Assembly: GCA_002197995.1 (NCBI GenBank)
Contig: NGZR01000001.1
Coordinates: forward strand, 4,526,001-4,590,000
Origin: Gaeumannomyces sp. JS-464
Taxonomy: Eukaryota > Ascomycota > Sordariomycetes > Magnaporthales > Magnaporthaceae
Direction: 5' to 3'
DNA: 64,000 nucleotides
Shown here: positions 34,086-43,850 of the stretch, one piece after another
Layout of the letters: each line of letters begins with the position of its first letter
Numbering within the stretch: the first letter of the stretch is position 1
Notes under the pieces: model-generated
Databases searched by the model: none
Seen by the model: only the letters and a program-made list of their open reading frames with translations
What the model was told of the DNA's origin: nothing
Program-made: the position numbers and the translations under genes

Positions 34086-35171
34086 TCACGCAGATGTGCG
34101 CGACATGACCTTGGCCATGGATCCGCCACTCCCGCGGCTGCTGAAGATGCTCATGATACCGAAGCCAACGTAGAAGAGCCCGAGAGGGTAGGCGACAAGG
34201 AGGCGCATGGCCTTCATTCGGCCGACGGCGCAGAAGATTCCCGAGGCGCTGTATGTGCACCACGAAATGGCGAACGAAGTCAGGATAATGCCGAATGGGG
34301 TGTCCATGGGCACGATAACGCCGACGGCTGAGGTCACGACCAGGGGCAGGAGGCAATATCCGAGGACCGAGGCGGAGCGGCCAATGGTCAGGGTGCTCGA
34401 CAGGTTACTGCCTGCAGCACCGCCTTGTGCGGAGCCTCCCGGGACGCCGGGGCCCGAGACGTCGGCGTAGGCCGAGGGCGACGAGTAAGCAGGGGCGCCG
34501 GGCCCCGCGCCGTGGGAGGAGGGGCCGTCGCTGGGCGACATGAGCGAGAGGATCAGGTGCAGGGCGATGGAGCCGAGGGCCGGCGAGCCCGTAGATGTAG
34601 CCGAAGTGCAGCTTGCCCGAGAAGAGGAGGAAGAAACCGAACAGGAGGAAGAATAGGATCGGGCCGGCCTGGTCCGAGTCGTCCATGAGGTGCTGGTCTA
34701 TGCGCGCAAAGGGGTTCAGGACTGCGAGCGTCTGCGGAGCACGCACTGGTTAGTTGCTGACGGGAGAAAACAAGGGAAAGGGGGAAATGGCCCAGTCCAG
34801 GGGCGCGCGAACCTTTGCCCGGATGTGACCAAAGTTGACGCCGAGCTCCTCGAGCAGTGGCGGCTCCTCGTCGTAGCCTTCGGTCGAGAAAGCGGCCAGC
34901 CAGCCCGTCCTTAGGCCGCCCTGCTCGCCCATGCGACCCGACACGCCCGAGGCGCCGCCGAATCCCGAGTTGAAACCGGACGACGCGCCATAGCCACCAC
35001 CACCACCACCGCCGCCGCCGGCCTGGGGGGGCACGCCGTAGCCACCGTAGCCGCCCTGCTGTTGCGAGCGCCGCCGACGCCGGGCGAGTATGTTGACGGG
35101 TAGAACTGGAGGTTCTGCGCCGACGAGGGGGCGTATGCTTGGTTGTTCGGAGCGCCGTAGTAGCCAGACAT
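34086..35171 (-). CDS. YIP1: Yip1 family Golgi/ER-exit membrane protein
   Basis: Yip1 is a multi-spanning protein of ER-Golgi vesicles that binds Ypt/Rab GTPases. Exons on the minus strand are 35171-34813 and 34731-34086, 334 residues after correction. The N-terminus is short and disordered (MSGYYGAPNNQAY, FYPSTYSP, then Gly/Tyr repeats). The conserved Yip1 core follows: EEPPLLEELGVNFGHIRAK, LNPFARIDQHLMDDSDQAGP, then about five membrane segments (ILFFLLFGFFLLFSGKLHFG; LGSIALHLILSLM; SVLGYCLLPLVVTSAVGVIV; GIILTSFAISWCTYSAS; LLVAYPLGLFYVGFGIMSIF). The ELG...NF and LGYCLLP words are diagnostic. Two frame breaks: one base missing near 35066, before the QQQGGYGGY stretch, and one extra G (plus strand) at 34577-34579 between GYIYGLAG and LGSIALH. 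Both are read as sequence error, since YIP1 is essential in yeast. Divergent from PAM16. Confidence 0.92.
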
Positions 35172-35886
35172 GGCTGCGGGAGGATATGGGGGATATGTGG
35201 GTTGATAGACGGGAAGGGAATGGGCGAGGCTCGGTTGCGCGCGTAAGGGCGGGGAGGGAGGCAGGCGCTGCCAAAGTGTCGCACGCTCGCTCGCTCGCAC
35301 AGCGGTCAGCAATGGGGAACGAAGGGGTTGCGGGATTGCCGTAGACAGGCGCCAGAAAGCAGATGCAAAAGAGGTACGTGGGCGGAAAGGACCAAAGACA
35401 CGTATGCGATGGGAGCTCGCAAAGGAGGTAGCTCTTGGTGGCTCGCAGGGGGCAGCGGTGCTTGCGCCTCGGGAAAACTGCGACGTTGTGCTTTCAGAGG
35501 TGATTGATCTGGCTTGTGTGGCCTCGCGCTTGCGGGTGGTGACGGCGGGAGGCTGTCTGTGGCTGGGCGAGCAGCGGCATGGAAGCCACCGCCACACAGG
35601 CCTTGCGGCATGGACGCAGGTCAATCTAATCAAAAGTGGATCTCAACTGTCGGAATTCCCGCCTTGTCGGCGCATTCTGATTTTTCTCAGCGATCCCGCC
35701 TCTCCACTCGTCCCGCCACCACTACCTGTTCCTGCGAGACAGCCGCCGCCCGAGTCTGCGACCAGCTCCGTAAGGCTACTCTACGGCCGAAACCCGCCAC
35801 TCTCTCGTAGTCTATCGGAGGAAAACAGAGTGAAACGAGAGCTCGCCATTGGCTCGAAATCTCGAGCAGTAGTAGCAGTGCCGACA
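35172..35886. promoter_or_regulatory. Shared upstream region of YIP1 and PAM16
   Basis: A 715-base divergent intergenic region that must contain both promoters. It is GC-rich, with no clear TATA near either ATG. Several open frames through it are shadows without conserved content. Confidence 0.5.
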
Positions 35887-36482
35887 ATGGTACGAAACAC
35901 CCGCTCCGTCCCGCCGAGAGGACCATGCCCCGACATGCCGTCAAGAATCCATAAATATCCCCCCAGTCGCCTATGATGCACACAGGTGCAGCACACTCCC
36001 GAGGTCGAGCCCTAGGCTAACGGTCCCCGCGGCAACAGGCTCACCGGGCAGTAATACAGGCCGCCATCATCGCCGGCAGGTCGCTGGGGCGCGCCTTCGC
36101 CGAGTCCTACAGGCACGCGCAGGCGTCGTCGCAGTTTGCGCGCGCGCAGGCAAAAGCCGGCGCGGGGACGGGCGCGGCCGGCGGCGGCTTGGGCAGCATG
36201 ACGCTGCAGGAGGCGTGCCAGATCCTCAACGTCAAGCCGCCAAAGGGCGGCCAGGGCGACATGGAGGAGGTCATGTCGCGCTTCAAGACCCTCTTCGACG
36301 CAAACGACCCGCAAAAGGGCGGCTCCTTCTACCTGCAGAGCAAGGTCCTGCGCGCCCGCGAGCGCCTCGAGCACGAGCTGCGGCCCATGATGGAGAAGGC
36401 GGAGCAGGAGACCGAGATCCGGGAAGGGTGGAAGCCCAACATTTACAACAATCAGCCCAAGGAGCGGCCCAAGGACATATAG
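35887..36482 (+). CDS. PAM16: PAM16/TIM16, mitochondrial presequence translocase motor subunit
   Basis: Pam16 is a J-like protein that pairs with Pam18 to regulate mitochondrial Hsp70 during import across the inner membrane. The gene is 148 residues. Exon 1 appears to be only the ATG (35887-35889), then a 149-base GTACGA...ACAG intron with a CTAAC branch site (about 36016), and exon 2 at 36039-36482. This rebuilds the conserved N-terminus M-AHRAVIQAAIIAGRSLGRAFAESY, which is both targeting and membrane-associated. The J-like domain starts at MTLQEACQILNVK and has NDPQKGGSFYLQSKVLRARERLE, where the HPD of true J proteins is replaced, as expected for Pam16. The tail (EIREGWKPNIYNNQPKERP) is typical. 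The frame is intact. An ATG-only first exon needs transcript support, but no other in-frame start exists upstream of AHR. Confidence 0.92.
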
Positions 36483-37147
36483 CCCCGGGCGTCACTGGGG
36501 CCTGGCGATGGGGGATGCTCGCCCGGTGGTCGGGCCGGCGATTCACATCCGCCGCCACTCTCTTTACCAGCAACCCCGCCCTTGACACCGCCCAAGGGAT
36601 GCCGCAACACACCGTCCCTTGAGCTTCAGTGCTCTGCTCCCGCGGCCTCCCGGAAGCAGGTCACGACGACGATGACAGCAATGAGAGCAAAGCCACCGAC
36701 GCCAGCCGCGGATCCCGCTTTGCGCGTTGCGACTCAGGACACCCCCTGCATCAATTCTCGAGCGACATGACAAGCATCTCGCCATCACGACATTTACTCC
36801 TGTTTACGACATTTCTTTCTGTTTTCCTCTATACAGACACACATCTTCACTCGACTGCTGCATGGCCCGGCGTTTAAATCTGGCAGGATATGCCTTGGGG
36901 GCCGGATGGGTGGTAAAAACCAGGCGACTTGCTTATTACCCCAAGACTCTTGAGACGGCTCATGTAGAATATAATCTGTACCATCACAAAACGTAAATAC
37001 ATTATGATTTATACACATACACTCCCAAAAAGTCTGGGTCGCGTTGATGCCGCTCGAATCCTGTGAACGTTAAAATCTGTTTAATCAGGAACGAGGCTAT
37101 ATGCAACACAAGAACTGTCTATATACAGATTCAAGGGAAAGGGGTCA
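36483..37147. other. 3' intergenic region between convergent genes
   Basis: Spacer between PAM16 and the mucin-like membrane protein gene, which converge. It is more AT-rich from 36780 onward. No gene is supported. Confidence 0.5.
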
Positions 37148-39067
37148 TCATATAGCACGGCCAATGCCTATGCTTTCCATATTATAGCCTGGGGTGCTGC
37201 GCGCTGGAGGCGGCGAAAGTCTCGTCCGGGGCGCGCCGCTGCTCCCGCTTTCGGCCCCGCTGACGTTTCCGCTCCCGTTCCCGCGACCACCAGTGGTGTG
37301 TCCAGCCCCGCCCGCCGTATTATTATACTCAGCACCGCTGCCGTATCCCCCGCCGCCGTCGACAACACTGAACCGCCCCATTACCCCCGACGACGGCACG
37401 CCCGAATGGCGTATGGCCGCCGCCGCCGCCGCCGGCTCGGGAGGGCCCAAGCCGGTGGTGCCGCCAAAGTCGCTCGTGATGCTCCAGCGCCGCGAGTCCG
37501 GCGCCGCGGGCGAGTTGCGCCCGTCCGTGTTCCCGTTGTTGTCCAGGAAGAGCGTCGGGCCCCACCCGTGGCCCGGCGGCGGCGTCGGCCACCGTGGCTG
37601 GTCGGCGGCCCGCGGCGACGGCCGGATCACGATGCGCACCTGGTTGGCGTCGCCGGGCGTCGAGTTGGACGCCGCGGGGGAGTTGGACGGGGTCGTCGCG
37701 GCCCGCCCGGGCCGAGCTCGTGGTGCCCTTCGGCCTGGGCGGCCCGCCGCTTTTGGATTACGCGTCGTAATAGTAAAGACATCACTATAAGGAGGAAAAT
37801 GAAAAAGATCAGCCCGAGCACGATCCCGGCTATCTGGTCGGAGCTGAGGACGGAACCCGGAATCGCGGTGCCGTGCGGAGGCGCCGAGGTGGGAGAAGGT
37901 AACGCCGAAGTGCCAGGACCCACGGTTCCGCTGGAGGAGCGGGATGTGGCAGCGGTTCTTGAAGTCTGTGGGATGCTGGTCGACGTTACCGCCGAAGTAG
38001 AGGTCAAACTTGCGGTAGTTGCTGGAGCCGCAGTGGTCGTTATCCCGCCAGTGCTGGGCTGACCAGCGGTGCCGGTCCTCGTCTCGCTTCCGGTCCCGAG
38101 GCCTGGGGCGGGATCCTGCGTGGTTCCTCCAGTTGCCCCTGGGTTCGTGGCAGTGGTTGGCTCTCCGGCACCACCGGTAGTACTCGCAGTCGGAGTCCCT
38201 TGCCGGGAGGTTGTGAATAATGTGGTAGTGGTAAAGATGGTTGTTTTAGCATTAGGTGCCACCGTGACTGTGGCGAAAATAGTTATTATCCGCGTGCGAG
38301 TCCCTGCCCGAACAGTTACGGTCGTTGTTGTTGCTACCGTGGTGGTGGTCGTCTGAATAGTCGGGACATCGGACACCGCGGATGTCCCGCCAACCCGCCG
38401 TTTGTCATTGGCGAGGAGAGAGCCCGGCGGGGCGTCTGAGGCCGTTGTGGCCTTTGCAAACGTAAAATATGTCGTCGCTGGGAGTGCATTTCCAGGGGCG
38501 ACAGTCCCAAGAGACCTTTTTCGTCGAGCAATAACAGAGGTGATGGTGATGGTTTGTGTTTGTGTCTGAAGTGTAGGGTTCACGAAGGTAAGGGTCTGTG
38601 TGACTGTGGAAATGACTGTAGCTATGAAGGAGGTGACTGTTTTTGTGGTTGTTGTGGTCGTTGCGAGGACTACGGATACGTCCCTTGCTAGCAGGCTGGT
38701 TGAGGTGTCAGCTCGCTGCAGCAATGGAGACCTTGACAACGTAAGCTCACCTGGGAGATTCCCGAGTCACTCCGGTATCTTTCCTCGCCTGCTTCAGGTC
38801 GAGGCTTCGAGCAAATCCTAGGTTTTGGTTGGATCCAGATATCCATAGATCCCACAATCTTGGAGATTCCCGTTGTACTCTGTTGAGCTGTCGCCGTGTT
38901 GGCTCAGCGGACAGTGCAGCCACCTGCTTCTCTAGGCTACTACCAAGACAGGTCCTCTCTAAACAGCGAGCTTTGTCCTCGAGATTTTGCGGTCCATGGC
39001 CAGGATCAGCGTGGGCGAATACAGATAGGCCCAGCAAAAGGACGCGCAAGCCCCTCAGCATCAGCAT
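37148..39067 (-). CDS. Secretory single-pass membrane protein with Ser/Thr-rich mucin-like ectodomain
   Basis: Residues 1-20 are a signal peptide (LRGLRVLLLGLSVFAHA, cleavage before DPGHGPQ). A short region with Cys residues (EDKARCLERTCLG) follows. Then comes a long ectodomain dominated by Thr/Val/Ser runs (LATTTTTTKTVTSF, TQTQTITITSV, TTTTVATTTTVTV) that would be heavily O-glycosylated. One membrane helix (IAGIVLGLIFFIFLLIVMSLLL) precedes a basic stop-transfer RRVIQKRR and a cytoplasmic tail rich in Gly, Pro and Asn. This layout resembles Mid2/Wtl-type wall-stress sensors, but I see no WSC domain and cannot name a family. About 639 residues. Two breaks: one base missing at 37701-37704, and either an extra G at 38753-38755 or an unrecognised intron around 38720-38870. 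The N-terminal junction is therefore tentative. Confidence 0.68.
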
Positions 39068-40697
39068 AATGCAGCCATGAGCATCATGTTCCAGAGCGTG
39101 GCATATACACTGGGCGAGAGAGTGAAGAGGAGGGAGCAGAAGTCGGCTCCTCCACCGTTGCGGCCGGGAATTTCGGAAGCAACAAGGAGAGAATATCCGG
39201 GAGAGGAGTGGAGGACCGGGCTGGGAAGGCGGAGGAGTAGATGTATAAAAGGGGTGGCCTTGACTAGGTCCCGATTCTTCAGATAGGATGACGGCGGGCG
39301 GAAGAAAGGAAGGATAGAAAACAAAAAAAGGAGAGAGCGAAAATGGTCGGCGAGAAAAACGTGTAAGCTCGGAGGTGAGAGACTCAAGCATCGCAAAAGC
39401 TGCGGCAGAATGGTTGGGAGGGCGAAAGCCATGATAAAGAGAGACGGCATCATGATGACCCAGGTAAGCTCACCCGGCGCGACAAGGCAAGGATTAACTG
39501 GGCCGGGGTATGTGGCCGAGGGCAGCTAGCCCTCGTCCTGGGCACCATCCAACGGTATCGGATGACGCGCTCGACGGCCAGGATCTTCAAAACCGGGGAG
39601 TAATCCACCACTCGGCTGCTAAAAAGGGCAAAGAGACGAGCCAAGGCATGAAGTCAACGGTCAAGAGAAATCACAGGGGTGGCTTGTGTGAGGGTTGTTG
39701 ACGTTGGTAGGCATCCCGCGGGGCCCCGGAGGTGTGGTGTCTGGTCCATGCCCAGACCGAAGCCGACATGACAGCGGATGGTGACAGGTGGGGTTCTAGA
39801 AGACAAGGATCGTAGGGCTCGTCCAAATGCGCAAGCCCAGCCGGAAGACCGGGAAGGGCCAGGTGGGTGGGAACCAAGGCGGCGGGATCGGCCCCTTCAA
39901 TATCGGCATCGGGGATCTGGGAAAGTTCGGACGGGTTGCGACAAGGGCTGAGGCAGGCGAATTGATGCTGCAAGGGTGGCGTCTAGGTAGATAATGTAGC
40001 CGCCAGGTAAAGTTCCAGTCTATGTAAGTCTCAACCAGCCTGCGGCGGCCAGATCCAACCGCGGTCATGGGCTCCTGGACAGACCATGTATGAACGATTT
40101 GTGTATGGGGTTTGATGGAGACATAGCGCGAGCAGTCACCTGGTAAACTTAGGCTGGTGGGTAGGTTTTGTTGAAGGAATAGAGAAATAAAGGAGCAGTG
40201 GAGCTATCAAGAGTCGTCCAGAGCCACCGTCACGATCAGACCCCAGCCAGCCGTGGTTCCATACCCAGGCCCTCGTCGTCGTGCTCTGGATGCAACAGAG
40301 AACCCCTGGCGATATGCGGTACGGCGGGTGGTTCTGAGGCCGGCAGGGATCCCTGGTTTTGGATCTGGCCAGGGGGGCGGGTCTGAGATGGGACGGATGG
40401 GGTCAAGGTGGATCGGATGGCACCAATCCCCGCACGGGCCCGACCCTATCCGCCACGCCAAGCGTGGACCGTGCTGAGAATCGACTGGGGGAAATTGGCG
40501 GGGGTTACCCCACTGCTCAACGTCCATGCTTTGAGCGAAAAAAAGTGAGGACAGAAGATATGGCAATTCTCCTCAGCGTTTTATTTCGAGCAGATTTTCA
40601 AGTCCGACGCCTTGCAGCGATCAATGTATGCCGCCAGGTATCAGCCTAAACCAAAACAAACCAGGAGCCATAAGCTGGGGAAGTGCATGCCCATCCC
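39068..40697. other. Intergenic region, 1.6 kb
   Basis: This lies upstream of the mucin-like protein gene and downstream of the PTH11-like gene, both on the minus strand. A TATAAAAGG at 39242-39250 lies on the plus strand and does not face either gene. The open frames here (for example 39671-39973 minus) have no recognisable features. Confidence 0.45.
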
Positions 40698-42320
40698 CTA
40701 GGCCATCCGAGTCCTCGTCGTACCCGCTGATTTCTTCTGCCTTCTCATCTCCAACCCAGAATCCTCATCGTCGCTTGACTGGCTGTCAGGACCCGCCAAC
40801 GTCGGGCCGCTGAAGCCCGAGATGGGACTCAATCTGTGCGGGCTGGCAGGGTCATTCATCCCCATAACGAAGCTCTCCTGGCTGTGTGACCACTCTCCAC
40901 CGCCGCCCTTGCTATTACGATTGCTGTCGCTGCTACTGCCTGCTCTTTTCCTGTCGTGCCTGTGCTCCCCTGGAGCTTTCTCGTACATGAAACCGTCCGT
41001 GGCGACGGAGCTTCGCCTGCGCCGCTCCATGGAATCTCCGTCCCGGAGCAGGACCGCCCGGTCCTCGGCGCGGTCTGTCACCGTCGCGCTTCGGCTCCGG
41101 GGAGAGACCACACTCATGAGGCTCTTGAGGCTCAGCGTCGTCGGCGTCCTGTAAGCGACCGAGTGGGTCGGCGCCGGCGGCACCGGGATTCGAGCCTGCT
41201 GGTACTGGTGCTGCTGGCGCCTTTGCTTGGCAGACACGCCATCTTGCTCGCTCTTCGTCGCCCAGGGGTAAACCCCCTGATGGCTGACAACACTCGTTAG
41301 GTTGTCGCTATGGGTGCGACGCCTTGTGAGACGCCGACCGCCGCTACCGCCGCTGCCACCGCCTGGCCGCCGCGGCGTCCGTCGCTTGACCGGGTCCTCG
41401 CCCATGCCGGAGCGGGGCCACAGCTTGGCCAGTAGCGGGCGCAAGGTCGGGGCGCACGCGCAGATGAGCGCGACGTCGCACTCGAGGATGGTCATGACGA
41501 AAAAGGCCAGCGTGTCGGCGGTCTGAACGCCGGAGCCGCTGGGCCGGAGGTTCGCGTGCAGCGAGAGCTGCAGGCGCGTCAGGCTGGCGGCGATGACGAA
41601 GACGCCCAGCGACAGCACGACGCCGAGCGCCGACTTCTGGCGCGGCGGCAGCTCCAGCCTCCAGACGCAAGGGACGACCAGCACGATCAACCAGGCGTCG
41701 GTAACGGCGTGCAGGCTGGCGCTGGCGATGAGGAGCGGCGTGAAGGAGAAGCAGAGCACCGGCTTGTCGCCGCCGCGGCTGCCAAAGAACTCGCCCGTAA
41801 CCGGGTGGCACTGGAAGATGCTCATGGCGAGCAGCGGGAGGCCGAAGGCGAGGACAAGGCAGACGGTTGCCCAGGCGAGCCTGCGCTCGAGCGGCCGCGA
41901 GTTGAACATGCGCAGGTAGAAGCTCAGGATGGAGAGCTTGGTCAGGCAAAGGCACATCTGGTAGAAAATAAGGCCGAGGTACGTCCTAAGCAGGTATGGT
42001 TGGATGTCCTCGCCACCCAGCGGCCCCGCGTCGTTATTGGCCGTTAGGACCATGGACTGCCTGATGTTGGGTAATTCCGCAGCTATGGTGTAGACAACGC
42101 AGACTGCGGTCGAGAAGATCCAGGCGGCAACGATCAAGGTGTCGTCAAGGAACCACTTGTGCAGCAGCCGCAGCCGCGACCACGCCCGCGTGGCGATGAA
42201 GACGGTGCAGACCGCGTGGGGGACCAGAAGCCCGGCGATGATGGCTGAGCCGCCATCTTCCCTAGGCGGCGCTGACAGGCCGTACGAAGTCGCCGTCTGG
42301 GTTTGGTTGAGAGGAGCCAT
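40698..42320 (-). CDS. PTH11-like seven-transmembrane receptor (fungal rhodopsin-type domain)
   Basis: A single intact exon of 540 residues. Seven hydrophobic helices can be placed in the first 320 residues: about 24-48 (IIAGLLVPHAVCTVFIATRAW), 57-80 (LDDTLIVAAWIFSTAVCVVY), 108-135 (YLGLIFYQMCLCLTKLSILSF), 146-170 (WATVCLVLAFGLPLLAMSIF), 185-215 (TPLLIASASLHAVTDAWLIV), 230-250 and 268-295 (LAFFVMTILECDVALICAC). The motifs LLHKWFLDDTLIV and the Trp/Asp/His pattern (FQCHPV, DAWLIV) match the large Pezizomycotina PTH11-like class, now placed in the fungal rhodopsin domain family. There is no N-terminal CFEM domain. The C-terminal tail of about 220 residues is Ser/Arg-rich and likely phosphorylated. 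The ligand and pathway are unknown. Such receptors sense surface or chemical cues. Confidence 0.85.
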   Translation of the reverse strand: MAPLNQTQTATSYGLSAPPREDGGSAIIAGLLVPHAVCTVFIATRAWSRLRLLHKWFLDDTLIVAAWIFSTAVCVVYTIAAELPNIRQSMVLTANNDAGPLGGEDIQPYLLRTYLGLIFYQMCLCLTKLSILSFYLRMFNSRPLERRLAWATVCLVLAFGLPLLAMSIFQCHPVTGEFFGSRGGDKPVLCFSFTPLLIASASLHAVTDAWLIVLVVPCVWRLELPPRQKSALGVVLSLGVFVIAASLTRLQLSLHANLRPSGSGVQTADTLAFFVMTILECDVALICACAPTLRPLLAKLWPRSGMGEDPVKRRTPRRPGGGSGGSGGRRLTRRRTHSDNLTSVVSHQGVYPWATKSEQDGVSAKQRRQQHQYQQARIPVPPAPTHSVAYRTPTTLSLKSLMSVVSPRSRSATVTDRAEDRAVLLRDGDSMERRRRSSVATDGFMYEKAPGEHRHDRKRAGSSSDSNRNSKGGGGEWSHSQESFVMGMNDPASPHRLSPISGFSGPTLAGPDSQSSDDEDSGLEMRRQKKSAGTTRTRMA

Positions 42321-43850
42321 CGAGGGAAAGGGCAGCTGTCAGCTATCGAGGCAGTTTGGCTGAAACTCCAGTCCAAGCATCTGGACACTATGCACTCCAC
42401 GCAGGAGTCTCCGAGGCAAATCTCACTGGGGCTGTAAGATTTCAAGGTCCGGGATGCGATGCGATCCCGCCTCTTGATATGAGACGGTGTGAGTCGATTA
42501 CGTATAGGCTAGGAGCAGGGAAAATGATCAGATGCAATACCGGGAATCCGCGATGGCGTAGGCCGCGGCCCCGTAGCCTTTATACAAGAGCATGGGCGAG
42601 AAGACTTGACGTGCCTCGAGCCGCGGCGCGACACGGCCATGGGAAAGGCATAACAATGGTGGGCGCACGGAGCCGACGGCAGCGACGCCTCCAGAATGGC
42701 CCCCTTCTTTCCCGGGAGGTGTGTGCAGTGGCAATATGGAGACACATGCGGTCAAGGGTCGGATGCGTGCGCGGCCGAGGCGGCAGGACGAGTGAGGACG
42801 AGGATGTGGCAGAGAGGAAGAGGGCTTGTATTCTGCATGCTTCCGGGCCGTCTGCCGTCTTCTTTGCGGTGCGAGGAGGGCCAGAGCGCATCCACCCCAC
42901 GGCTTGCCATACTACATCCGGCGATACGGAATGTCTGGGGGCGGGACGAGCATGTCGATGATGGCTGCAGGCCGCATAGTGCGCACATGATGGATGCACA
43001 CCTAGCCGGAAAGGTCAAAGACTCGACCCACCTTGATGCTGCTTCCGTGCTCGAGCATTGCGTGCTCATTCGCTGCATTTGAGGCAGAATAGGATGAAAT
43101 GCTGGAGCAACAAGAGAGGAAAACAACAACAATAACAGCCGACGTTTTGCGGGGAAGCCCTGTCCCTCCACCCCAGAATCTGTAACCCCATCGATTTATG
43201 CCAGAGCGGCGATCTCGAGGGTGCAGCATCGCCGTGTTACTGCGACACGCGCAACTGCACCCACGATTGTCACACGCTTTTCTTCTTCTTTCTTTTGTCG
43301 GCGGTGAGCGGACGGCTGCTTACCGCTTCTACCAGGCCGGCGGTGGCGAACAGCCTTCTTGAAAGAAGGCTAAAGGTGAGGGCTTTCCGGGCGATGAAAC
43401 ACGTGGCGGCTACCTGCCTTCCCGTCTGAGCCTGGGAGAGCGAGACAAAGCAAACAAGCCTCAAAGTAATTCTTCGTCCGGCGGTGAACGAGTGGGCGGG
43501 ATTGTCTGCGACTGGCCGTTACTGGGTACACGCAGTCGCCTCCTTCGCCCGTCTCTCGAGGTGGTGTTAACAGCTTACTGTGAGTATCCCTCCTTAGAAG
43601 TGCACAGATGATGTTGCACGCGTGTCTAGCACGAGAGCAAACATCGACATAATCCTACTCAAGTGTAACTCCTTTTTTGTCAAAGTTGTAATACGCCCTT
43701 TCTCTATATTTTTGTCTCCTTTTCTCTCTTTCCTCCTCTTCTTACTGTGTTCTGTATGGCCAGAGCCACGAAACCTCGAGTCTAGTGTGTCTATCACCTA
43801 AGCACAACCAAATATCCCTCGACGCCTCGAAATGCCCGTCAAACCTTTGT
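42321..43850. other. Intergenic region, 1.5 kb, upstream of the PTH11-like gene
   Basis: This is the promoter of the PTH11-like gene plus the 3' flank of BPL1. No gene is supported; the open frames on both strands are Arg-, Cys- and Ser-rich shadows. T-rich sequence lies at 43670-43745 beside the BPL1 stop. Confidence 0.45.
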
